A stretch of DNA of 12,494 bases from Actinomycetota bacterium (GTDB lineage Bacteria > Actinomycetota > Acidimicrobiia > Actinomarinales > Actinomarinaceae). The notes under the pieces were generated by a model that was not told the origin of the DNA, ran no database searches, and saw only the letters and a list, made by a program, of their open reading frames with translations. A program made the position numbers and the translations under genes. The stretch spans positions 1 through 12,494 of the forward strand of contig PBPX01000009.1 of NCBI GenBank assembly GCA_002724835.1. The letters run 5' to 3'. Shown here one piece after another: positions 1-6,654 of this stretch; the stretch's first letter is position 1, and every line of letters starts with the position of its first letter.

Positions 1-65
1 CTTTTAGTAAAAAAAATGGTAATCTAAGAGTGCGTTTCAATTAAGTGTGATACGCAGCCCTGTTG

Positions 66-96
66 GGAAGCCCTCTAACGAGGGCTTCCGTTTTTT
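66..96 (+). terminator. Rho-independent terminator of an upstream gene
   Basis: A perfect 10-bp stem (66-75 pairs with 80-89) with a TAAC loop is followed by G and six T residues (91-96). It ends a plus-strand transcript that starts outside the window. The T-tract is on the plus side only, so it does not look bidirectional. The upstream gene cannot be named: one frame is open to a TAA at 42-44 and could be a CDS tail, but only about 13 residues are visible, and an RNA gene is also possible. The stem is far more GC-rich than its surroundings. The last T residues overlap the stop codon of the convergent gene. Confidence 0.9.
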
Positions 97-1036
97 ATAG
101 ACGCTCTTTTAAAATTTCTAAGGTATTTCCCCATGTTATGTCAGCAACATAAGCAATAAGATATTCACAACCAATATCTTTAAATTTATCTAGACTTTCA
201 AATACTTCCTCTTTTGATCCTACAAGCGGTCTGTTAAGAAAATAAGATTCAGGAATTGATGTATCTTCTGAGATTTTTTTAATTTTCTTGTCCAAGTCTT
301 TACTATTTTCTCCAATAATTACATTTGTATGGAGTGTTCTTGTTATTGAATTAAAATCTCTATTTTCATTTTCACAATGCATTTTTAATATATCAGATTT
401 ATTTTCAAAACCTTCATGGTCAACATCCCAATTTCCATAATCACCATATTTTGCTAAAAGTTTGAGTGTTACTTTTTCTCCACCTCCACATACCCATAAT
501 GGAGGGTATGGCTTTTGAATTGGCTTAGGTTGATTAATCGCATTATCAATAGAATAGTATTTACCTTTAAAAGTCGCTTTTTCTTTTGTGGTCATTTCAA
601 TATATATAAGCAATGCTTCCTCAAGCATCTTTAATCTTGTGCCATCTGATGGATATTCATAACCATATGATTTATATTCTTGATCGTACCAGCCTGCACC
701 GATTGCAAATTCTAATCTTCCGTTTGACATAACATCTATATTTGATGCAACTTTTGTAAGGTAGGAAGGGTTACGATATGAATTACATGTACACATCTGT
801 CCAAGTCTGATCGTACTCGTTTGTTGAGAAAGAGCAGCCATCAATGACCAGCATTCGTATGTTGGTTGAATTGTAGGTGATGGAACTGTATGAAAATGAT
901 CGTATACCCATAATGACTCATAACCATAGTTTTCAATTTTTTTTGCAGAACTTAGAATTGTGTTCCATTCCTCGTTAGGTGTAAGATCGTTTAAATCCAT
1001 TCTCCATCCTTGAGGTACAAACGCTCCAATTTTCAT
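95..1036 (-). CDS. LLM-class (luciferase-like) oxidoreductase, probably F420-dependent
   Basis: This 313-residue protein is full length for a single-domain bacterial luciferase-like TIM barrel. It starts directly on the first beta strand (MKIGAFVPQGW). It shows blocks typical of actinobacterial F420-dependent LLM enzymes: GYESLWVYDHF near residue 40, IRLGQMCTCNSYRNP near 76-90, NGRLEFAIGAGWYDQE near 105-120, and PPLWVCGGGEKVT near 180. Such enzymes use the deazaflavin F420 for hydride transfer to varied substrates in the cytoplasm; the substrate here cannot be predicted. FMN use is the main alternative. It lies 7 nt downstream of the small membrane-protein gene on the same strand and is probably co-transcribed with it. 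Its TAA stop overlaps the T-tract of the convergent terminator. The family is secure; the cofactor is inferred. Confidence 0.88.
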   Translation of the reverse strand: MKIGAFVPQGWRMDLNDLTPNEEWNTILSSAKKIENYGYESLWVYDHFHTVPSPTIQPTYECWSLMAALSQQTSTIRLGQMCTCNSYRNPSYLTKVASNIDVMSNGRLEFAIGAGWYDQEYKSYGYEYPSDGTRLKMLEEALLIYIEMTTKEKATFKGKYYSIDNAINQPKPIQKPYPPLWVCGGGEKVTLKLLAKYGDYGNWDVDHEGFENKSDILKMHCENENRDFNSITRTLHTNVIIGENSKDLDKKIKKISEDTSIPESYFLNRPLVGSKEEVFESLDKFKDIGCEYLIAYVADITWGNTLEILKERL

Positions 1037-1043
1037 AATGAAA

Positions 1044-1412
1044 TTATTTACTATTCCTTTTTTTTAATATATTTATCAAATCTGTTAAATCTTCTGTTTC
1101 TGTTTTATTTTTAATTAGTCTTACAACCAATACTAAAAGAAATGTTAAAAAGATTATTGAAATAAAAGTATTAATTAATGTAACAATTGCCATATTTCTG
1201 CAACTTGTTCTATTCATACTTAATAATGGGTTTGTAGAAAAATCTATATTATTTGACAATATTTCTAATAAAGGTCCACATTCAACAGAATACTTTCTAT
1301 ATTCGACTAATGAAACAGCATTATATTCTATATAAACTATCGAAAATATATTTGATATAGAAAAAATCATAAATATTAAAATAGCAACAATTGTGTATTT
1401 TGATTTAAACAT
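1044..1412 (-). CDS. Small two-TM membrane protein with a cysteine-containing loop
   Basis: I do not recognise the family of this 122-residue protein. It has a hydrophobic N-terminal helix (about residues 7-28), a loop of about 43 residues, a second helix (about 74-98), and a charged, Lys/Glu-rich tail of about 24 residues. The loop has two cysteines, C45 and C71, which could form a disulfide if the loop faces outward. The positive residues before TM1 and after TM2 suggest both ends are cytoplasmic. It is the first gene of a minus-strand pair with the LLM oxidoreductase and starts 21 bp from a divergent gene that also encodes a membrane protein. No Shine-Dalgarno sequence is visible. The frame is well supported by its hydrophobic pattern and tight packing. 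Confidence 0.7.
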   Translation of the reverse strand: MFKSKYTIVAILIFMIFSISNIFSIVYIEYNAVSLVEYRKYSVECGPLLEILSNNIDFSTNPLLSMNRTSCRNMAIVTLINTFISIIFLTFLLVLVVRLIKNKTETEDLTDLINILKKRNSK

Positions 1413-1420
1413 AATCTATA

Positions 1421-1426
1421 TAAACT
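1421..1426 (+). promoter_or_regulatory. Candidate leaderless -10 element (TAAACT)
   Basis: A TANNNT hexamer lies 7 nt before the ATG at 1434, inside the 21-bp divergent spacer. The spacing fits an actinobacterial -10 box with transcription starting at the ATG. No Shine-Dalgarno sequence precedes this start. In DNA this AT-rich the hexamer is common, so support comes mainly from the same spacing at three other starts (3670, 8505, 10714). Confidence 0.35.
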
Positions 1427-1433
1427 TTAACAA

Positions 1434-2009
1434 ATGGATGAAATAAATATTCTTAATAATCAATTAAGTCGCATGAGATCAATGAATAAGTATTATCATG
1501 ATCAATTTCTATTTGATGTAAGAATCCTATTCTTCTTTACAATAATTTTTCACTACCTAGCATTAACAAATAATACGGCTTATATGCTTATTCCATTTGT
1601 GTCTCTTTTTGGTTCTGTTTTGCTCTCATTTCACGCTCATTATTTGATATTTTCACGAAATTACAGTGAATTTATTGAAATTAAGCTAAACAATATTTTA
1701 GGTAATGATGTTTTAATAGCTCATAAACTCGAAAACTCATATCTTTTCCCAATAAAGGATAGAAAAATAGTAGTTGCTAAATTAGGCTCTGATTTTTCAT
1801 GGTTCGGCTATGTAACACTTTTTATCACATTTATAGGTATTTCTTCTTACGTTTATTCAATTGTTAGTTTGCTAAACACTGAAATAAGCCTGTATTATTA
1901 TCTTTTTATTGCATTAATTACTTTAATAACACTAATTATTGGTATATGGTGGTTTTTATTAGGTAATGGTGAAAAACGATTAGAAAAGGTTTTTAATGAG
2001 TACCGATAA
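1434..2009 (+). CDS. Four-TM membrane protein of unknown function
   Basis: I do not recognise this 191-residue integral membrane protein. It shows two closely spaced helices (about residues 30-46 and 50-73), a central soluble stretch of about 50 residues (74-122), and two more helices (about 123-147 and 153-176), with short polar ends. The 2+2 arrangement around a middle domain is clear, but no catalytic or binding motif stands out. A second ATG at 1438 is out of frame. The gene is the first of a plus-strand run and overlaps the thioesterase by 14 nt, so the two are translationally close. It diverges from the two-TM gene across only 21 bp. Confidence 0.75.
   Translation: MDEINILNNQLSRMRSMNKYYHDQFLFDVRILFFFTIIFHYLALTNNTAYMLIPFVSLFGSVLLSFHAHYLIFSRNYSEFIEIKLNNILGNDVLIAHKLENSYLFPIKDRKIVVAKLGSDFSWFGYVTLFITFIGISSYVYSIVSLLNTEISLYYYLFIALITLITLIIGIWWFLLGNGEKRLEKVFNEYR
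1982..1989 (+). promoter_or_regulatory. Ribosome binding site for the thioesterase
   Basis: AGAAAAGG lies within the 3' end of the preceding gene, 6 nt before the ATG at 1996. It supports that start despite the 14-nt overlap. It is one of few recognisable Shine-Dalgarno-like sites in the window. Confidence 0.45.
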
Positions 2010-2406
2010 ATTTGATGAAATAATAAAGAACAAACAATTTTTAGAAGAAACTTTTGATGGTTTAATGAACCACAAAATGATCAAGATTGAGAAGAATTAT
2101 GTTGAAACGGAAATAGAAATAAATAAAACACATCTTCAACTATTAGGTTTAGTTCACGGAGGAGTTTATTCGGCAATGGCAGAGTCAGCAATTTCATACG
2201 CAGCAACAATAAGTCAGGAAGGTATGTGGGCGGGTGTAAATAATAATACTGACTTTATAAAAAGTGCAACAGAGGGAGTCTTATTATTAAAAGCTGTTCC
2301 AATTAAATTAGGAAAAAGATCTCAATTATGGCAAGCTGAGATATTTAATAACGATAATCTTTGTGCGAGATCTACTGTACGACTTACTAACTTAAATAAT
2401 AAATGA
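1996..2406 (+). CDS. Hotdog-fold thioesterase, PaaI/YdiI-like
   Basis: The 136-residue length is typical of single-domain hotdog acyl-CoA thioesterases. The signature LGLVHGGVYSAMAESA has the HGG at residues 54-56 and a glutamate at 63 on the following helix. By my recall these match the catalytic His54 and Glu63 of E. coli YdiI and EntH, which are of similar size. A hydrophobic central helix and a C-terminal strand (ARSTVRLTN) complete the fold. The family hydrolyses acyl-CoA thioesters such as aromatic, hydroxyphenylacetyl or DHNA-CoA; the substrate here is not predictable, although menaquinone precursor hydrolysis is one option. It overlaps the gene before by 14 nt and the cyclophilin gene after through ATGA, which suggests one operon. 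Confidence 0.85.
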   Translation: MSTDKFDEIIKNKQFLEETFDGLMNHKMIKIEKNYVETEIEINKTHLQLLGLVHGGVYSAMAESAISYAATISQEGMWAGVNNNTDFIKSATEGVLLLKAVPIKLGKRSQLWQAEIFNNDNLCARSTVRLTNLNNK

Positions 2407-3041
2407 AAAAAATAATATTTTTAACATTAGTAGTTTTCATTTCATGTAGTGGTCAAACTGATACATTAAATGAAAGTGTAGAATTAAATACAAATAATGA
2501 AGAAGGAGAAGTATTGAGTAATAATAAAGTTTACGAATCTATGCCAGAAATGAATATTGATATTACTAAAAATTATACAGCTGTAATAAAAACAAGTTTG
2601 GGGGATATGTCAGTTGAGTTCTTTACTGAAGATGCACCAATGACAGTTAATAATTTTATTAATTTATCACGTGATGGATATTACGATGATGTAATTTTTC
2701 ATAGAGTAATTTCTGGTTTTATGATACAAGGCGGAGATCCAAGTGGTACTGGACATGGAGAAATGGGTAAATACCCTGGCTACAAATTTGAAGATGAATT
2801 GAACAATCAAAGAGCATATGAAAAAGGAATTCTTGCAATGGCAAATGCAGGTCCTGATACAAATGGAAGTCAATTTTTTATAATGCATGTAGATTATCCA
2901 CTTCCATACCAATATACAATATTTGGTTTTGTTACAGAGGGACAAGATGTCATAGATAAAATTGCTTCTGTTCAAACAGGTGATGGTGACAGACCTGTTA
3001 CTGATGTTGTTATTAAAACGGTTGAAGTTAAAGAGAATTAA
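2403..3041 (+). CDS. Cyclophilin-type peptidyl-prolyl isomerase, putative lipoprotein
   Basis: A 212-residue protein with a short N-terminal hydrophobic segment ending in a lipobox-like VFISC (Cys15), suggesting export and lipid anchoring. An acidic Asn/Glu-rich linker runs to about residue 55. The cyclophilin domain (about 58-210) has FHRVISGFMIQGGDP (99-113, with the catalytic Arg of FHR) and MANAGPDTNGSQFFI (146-160). The stretch that usually carries the cyclosporin-contacting Trp reads YQYTIFGFV, with no Trp. These enzymes catalyse cis-trans isomerisation of X-Pro bonds; an extracytoplasmic lipoprotein form would assist folding of exported proteins. Phe at lipobox position -3 is not ideal, so the anchor is less certain than the domain. 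It begins by ATGA overlap with the thioesterase and ends 14 nt inside the convergent gene. Confidence 0.9.
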   Translation: MKKIIFLTLVVFISCSGQTDTLNESVELNTNNEEGEVLSNNKVYESMPEMNIDITKNYTAVIKTSLGDMSVEFFTEDAPMTVNNFINLSRDGYYDDVIFHRVISGFMIQGGDPSGTGHGEMGKYPGYKFEDELNNQRAYEKGILAMANAGPDTNGSQFFIMHVDYPLPYQYTIFGFVTEGQDVIDKIASVQTGDGDRPVTDVVIKTVEVKEN

Positions 3042-3594
3042 GATATTTTAAACTTTTAGTAGTTAAAATTCCTCCAGAACTTCCTTTATAATTATTTTTT
3101 ATATATTTTTTATTAAATATTTCTTTAGTTAAATTTTTAATATAAGCTTCAGAATAATTTAGTAAATCAGACAATCTTTTTGAAGTATTGTCACCATAGT
3201 TTCTTGATTCTTTTTGATAAATATAAGCGTACAAAGTTAAAAGAATGCCTCTATCTCTAATTTCTCTATCTTTTATTTGTTTTATTATTTTAGTGTATGG
3301 GATATTGTCATCGTACATGCCTTTTGTTTTAGTATTAAAATCTTTAGGATCAATTTTTTTAAATGATTCAATTGCTTTTATCGATCTTTTTATAAGTGTA
3401 TGAATATTAATCTTTCTAATTTCAGTAGAGCTAAGCTCAACTTTATTATTACTTTTTATTTCTAAATCTACGCAAATTAATTGATAAGTATTAACTATTT
3501 CAAATATAACTTTTATTTTATGATTTTTCAGTTCTTTATTGAAATGTACTTCTATTGTTTTATTGCTTAACAATATTTCAATATTTTTTTTCAT
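3028..3594 (-). CDS. Putative winged-helix DNA-binding protein
   Basis: A 188-residue protein. The N-terminal half (about 1-100) is beta-rich and then charged, and I do not recognise it. The C-terminal part (about 117-185) looks helix-turn-helix-like: ILLTLYAYIYQKE, then RLSDLLNYSEAYIKNL as the candidate recognition region, then a wing-like SSGGILTTKSLKYL. This resembles small actinobacterial proteins in which a predicted HTH (roughly VAE-x-LGVS...AARWV) is followed by a G-GG-LT tail; that comparison is from memory. It could be a local regulator or a plasmid- or phage-derived DNA-binding protein. It diverges from thrS across 75 bp and overlaps the cyclophilin gene tail to tail by 14 bp. Lysine content is high even for this AT-rich window. 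Confidence 0.7.
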   Translation of the reverse strand: MKKNIEILLSNKTIEVHFNKELKNHKIKVIFEIVNTYQLICVDLEIKSNNKVELSSTEIRKINIHTLIKRSIKAIESFKKIDPKDFNTKTKGMYDDNIPYTKIIKQIKDREIRDRGILLTLYAYIYQKESRNYGDNTSKRLSDLLNYSEAYIKNLTKEIFNKKYIKNNYKGSSGGILTTKSLKYLNSL

Positions 3595-3656
3595 GTATTA
3601 ATTTAAACATAATATTTACAATTTCTCTTACTATATAAATAGATAGGAATATTCAT

Positions 3657-3662
3657 TAATAT
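3657..3662 (+). promoter_or_regulatory. Candidate leaderless -10 element of thrS (TAATAT)
   Basis: TAATAT lies 7 nt before the GTG start at 3670, in the 75-bp divergent spacer, so transcription could begin at the start codon. No -35 consensus and no Shine-Dalgarno sequence at useful distance are visible. The spacer is too short for a T-box leader. This would be the main promoter for the long plus-strand run. Confidence 0.4.
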
Positions 3663-3669
3663 AAGTTGA

Positions 3670-5601
3670 GTGGATATAAATATAACTTTACCTGACAATT
3701 CAGTACGTAAATTCAATAATGAATTATCTGGTTATGATTTAGCTTCAGATATAAGCAGAAGTTTAGCAAAAGATGCAGTTTGTATTGAAATTAATGGACA
3801 GTTAACAGACCTTAATACATTAATAAAGGAAGATTCAAAATGTCGTATATTTACATCAAACGACCAGACATCACTTGAAGTATTAAGACATTCATCAGCT
3901 CATATACTTGCTCAAGCTGTTTTAAACTTATTTCCAAACACAAAGTATGGTGTTGGTCCATCAATCGAAGATGGATTTTATTATGATTTTTTATTTGAAA
4001 ATAATATCAAAGAAGATGATTTATTAAAAATAGAAAAAGAAATGCATAAAATTGTACTAGAAAAACAACATTTTTCTAAAGAATTTATTAGCGATAAAGA
4101 AGCATTAAAAATATTCTCTAATCAACAATTTAAACAAGAATTAATAAATACTGCGGATAAAGGTGAGGGTGTAGGTGAAGGTCAAGTATCAACATATAAA
4201 AACAAAGATTTTATTGATCTTTGTAAAGGGCCTCATATTCCAAACACAGGATATTTAAAACATTTTAAATTAACAAAATTAGCAGGCGCTTATTGGAGAG
4301 GTATAGAAACAAATCCACAACTCCAAAGAATTTATGGAACTGCATGGTTCACTAAAGATGATTTAAATAAATATCTAACACGTCAAAAAGAAGCAGAAAA
4401 AAGAGATCATAGAAAGTTAGGAAGAGAATTAAAATTATTTACTACTGCTGATGAATTAGGTCCTGGCCAGTATTTATGGCAACCAAATGGTTCTATACTT
4501 AGAAACCAAATTGAAGAATTTAGTAAATCTGCACATATAAATAATGGTTATGAATTTGTAAACACACCTCACATTGGCAGATCTATACTTTGGGAAACAT
4601 CTGGACATTTAGATCACTATAAAGAAGGAATGTACCCGGCTTTAACAACTGAGGATACTGACGATGATTATTATTTGAAACCAATGAACTGTCCATTTCA
4701 TATTCTTGTATATAAAAATGACATAAGATCGTATAGAGAACTTCCTATTAGGTATTTCGAATTAGGTTCTGTTTATAGAATGGAAAAAACAGGTGTTCTG
4801 CATGGTTTATTACGAGCACGTGGTTTTACTCAAGACGATGCTCATATATTTACAACAATAGATAATTTAAATGATGAGATTCTTAATCTGTTAACATTTT
4901 CTATCAAACTTTTAAATTGTTTTGGGTTTACTGAAATTGAAGCTGATTTGTCTACTAGGCCAAACGATTCTATTGGTGAAGATAAGGATTGGGAAAATGC
5001 TACTAAAAGTTTAGAAGAAGCTTTAAACCAACAAAAAATTTCATATAAGATAGCTCAAGGTGAAGGTGCTTTCTATGGTCCAAAAATAGACTTACATATA
5101 AAGGACGCAATTGGAAGAAGGTGGCAGTTAACAACTATACAAATTGATTTTGCACAGCCTAATAATTTTTCTTTAGAGTATGTTAACTCTGAAAATAAAA
5201 AAGTTAGACCTGTAATGATCCATAGAGCTTTATTAGGTTCAATAGAAAGATTTACAGGAATACTGATAGAGCATTATGCAGGTGAATTCCCTGGTTGGCT
5301 TGCTCCAAATCAAATAAACATATTAACAGTAGGAAAAGTAGATGAATATCTCAATTTTATAATTTCAAAACTTAGTAAGTATCGATTAAACATCGATGAT
5401 AGGAATATAAGACTAGGTGAAAAAATACATGAATCTCGAAAAAATAAAGTCCCGATAACTGTAATCATAGGTGAAAATGATGCTAAAAATAAATCGATAG
5501 CTATTAACTATTTAGATGGAAGCGAAGAAAAAGATATCGATTTTAACGAGGGTATTAAATCGATTAATAAAAAATTAAAAAAACCTGTTTTTAAAATCTA
5601 A
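3670..5601 (+). CDS. thrS: Threonyl-tRNA synthetase
   Basis: The 643-residue class II synthetase charges tRNA-Thr with threonine in the cytoplasm and has the full usual length and order. The TGS domain is at about 1-62. The N2 editing domain carries H74-x3-H78 and C185-x3-H189, matching E. coli His73/His77 and Cys182/His186. The catalytic core (about 245-540) has motif 2 around RYFELGSVYR and zinc ligands C341, H392 and H518, matching E. coli Cys334/His385/His511. The anticodon-binding domain begins near 545. The start is GTG, chosen because MDINITLPDNSV is where TGS domains begin. The editing site looks intact, so it should clear Ser-tRNA-Thr. Its stop overlaps the next ATG by one base (TAATG). 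Confidence 0.97.
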   Translation: MDINITLPDNSVRKFNNELSGYDLASDISRSLAKDAVCIEINGQLTDLNTLIKEDSKCRIFTSNDQTSLEVLRHSSAHILAQAVLNLFPNTKYGVGPSIEDGFYYDFLFENNIKEDDLLKIEKEMHKIVLEKQHFSKEFISDKEALKIFSNQQFKQELINTADKGEGVGEGQVSTYKNKDFIDLCKGPHIPNTGYLKHFKLTKLAGAYWRGIETNPQLQRIYGTAWFTKDDLNKYLTRQKEAEKRDHRKLGRELKLFTTADELGPGQYLWQPNGSILRNQIEEFSKSAHINNGYEFVNTPHIGRSILWETSGHLDHYKEGMYPALTTEDTDDDYYLKPMNCPFHILVYKNDIRSYRELPIRYFELGSVYRMEKTGVLHGLLRARGFTQDDAHIFTTIDNLNDEILNLLTFSIKLLNCFGFTEIEADLSTRPNDSIGEDKDWENATKSLEEALNQQKISYKIAQGEGAFYGPKIDLHIKDAIGRRWQLTTIQIDFAQPNNFSLEYVNSENKKVRPVMIHRALLGSIERFTGILIEHYAGEFPGWLAPNQINILTVGKVDEYLNFIISKLSKYRLNIDDRNIRLGEKIHESRKNKVPITVIIGENDAKNKSIAINYLDGSEEKDIDFNEGIKSINKKLKKPVFKI

Positions 5602-6092
5602 TGAAAGATGGAATAAATATAGATCAAGATGCCGTACAAGATCAAATGGTTCCTGATGATTTAAATTCACTTGCTGTAGGTAGTTACGAAGTGCCTAATC
5701 CTAAAACTAGAAATCGTTATTTTTATATTTTTCTTATACTCTCATTAATTTCAATATTATTTTCATATTTTAAGTTTTGGATAAACTTATATCCTGCTGC
5801 AATTTTATTATTTTGTTTAGCAATATCCATGAAATTGATTGAAAACAACAGGATAGTTACTCAAAATGAAGTAATAGAGCTTATAGCCAATTTAATTCCA
5901 CATAGTATTGGATATTACTCAATTGCTTTGACTTTTGATTTTTCATTAAAATTTAAATTATTAAAACCAATATGGACAGTTATAGTTTACGATCACAACA
6001 ATCCACCTCAAAAAAAGTCTATAGTAGAATTTGATTCGATTACTAAAGAAATTATTTCTGATGTTTACACAGAAGACATAGTTGATGCTTGA
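5601..6092 (+). CDS. Unknown membrane protein between thrS and the PI synthase gene
   Basis: I do not recognise this 163-residue protein. Residues 1-38 are polar and acidic; two adjacent helices follow (about 40-58 and 61-80) with a short turn; residues 82-163 form a soluble domain. Its end (WTVIVYD...IVEFDSITKEII) vaguely recalls the PepSY-type pattern in which a strand pair leads to a D-x2-TGE-like turn, but this is weak. In mycobacteria this slot holds a HIT-family phosphorylase; no HIT histidine triad is present here. It overlaps thrS by 1 nt and the phosphatidyltransferase by 8 nt, so it is tightly built into the lipid operon and may act at the membrane with those enzymes. That role is inference only. 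Confidence 0.75.
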   Translation: MKDGINIDQDAVQDQMVPDDLNSLAVGSYEVPNPKTRNRYFYIFLILSLISILFSYFKFWINLYPAAILLFCLAISMKLIENNRIVTQNEVIELIANLIPHSIGYYSIALTFDFSLKFKLLKPIWTVIVYDHNNPPQKKSIVEFDSITKEIISDVYTEDIVDA

Positions 6093-6654
6093 AAAATATT
6101 TTAAAAGTTTATCTGAAAAAGTTGCTTTACCTTTTATTAAATTATGCATATTTTTAAAAATTAAACCAAACACGCTATCTGTCATTGGTTTAATAGTGAT
6201 AATTATTGGTTCCTATTATTTTTTAATTTTAAATAAAACATATGGAATAATATTTATTTTTCTTGGAAGTGCAATTGATGGATTAGACGGTCCACTTGCA
6301 AGAACACTAAATATCCAATCACATAAGGGAGCGTTAATTGATTCAACTATAGATAGAGTTGGAGAAATGATTATATGGTCTGTTATATGTCTAAAGTATG
6401 TAAGTAGTGAATTAGAATTATTTACAGTTATATCTATAGTTACAGCATCTGGCTTAATTCCTTATTTACGAGCAAAAGGAGAAACGTTAAATATCGATAA
6501 TAAATTAGGTTTAACCCCTAGACCTGAAAGAGTAATTTTTGCTGTACTTTATATGTATTTTAATTTTTCGTTTACTTACGTATATATATTTGCAATACTT
6601 ACATGGTTTACAGTTTTCCAAAGATTTTATAAACTCTATATAAGTATCGAATGA
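6085..6654 (+). CDS. pgsA: CDP-alcohol phosphatidyltransferase, probable phosphatidylinositol-phosphate synthase
   Basis: This 189-residue membrane enzyme carries the whole CDP-alcohol phosphatidyltransferase signature: D65, D68, G69, A72, R73, G82, D86 and D90. These bind metal and CDP-diacylglycerol. Several further helices follow. The segment PYLRAKGETLN...RPERVIF resembles the actinobacterial PI-phosphate synthases (mycobacterial PgsA1 type), which join CDP-diacylglycerol and inositol-3-phosphate. Followed by PatA-like and PimA-like genes, it is best read as that enzyme rather than phosphatidylglycerophosphate synthase, though the latter cannot be excluded by eye. A TTG three bases upstream (6082) is possible, but ATG 6085 is preferred. 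It overlaps the gene before by 8 nt and the acyltransferase by ATGA. Confidence 0.88.
   Translation: MLEKYFKSLSEKVALPFIKLCIFLKIKPNTLSVIGLIVIIIGSYYFLILNKTYGIIFIFLGSAIDGLDGPLARTLNIQSHKGALIDSTIDRVGEMIIWSVICLKYVSSELELFTVISIVTASGLIPYLRAKGETLNIDNKLGLTPRPERVIFAVLYMYFNFSFTYVYIFAILTWFTVFQRFYKLYISIE

Noticed and set aside
1..44. Calling a C-terminal CDS fragment at the left edge
   Set aside because: About 13 codons in one frame are open, but other frames stop as well and nothing identifies a product.
2667..2975. Minus-strand 102-codon reading frame
   Set aside because: It lies wholly inside the cyclophilin gene, whose frame shows clear catalytic motifs; the reverse frame is Cys/Ile-rich with no recognisable domain.
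3595..3669. Possible T-box or other leader before thrS
   Set aside because: The divergent spacer is only 75 bp, has no GGTGG-like T-box motif, no stable hairpin and no terminator.
5961..6185. Minus-strand 74-codon reading frame
   Set aside because: It is antisense to the unknown membrane protein and PI synthase genes and has no motif of its own.
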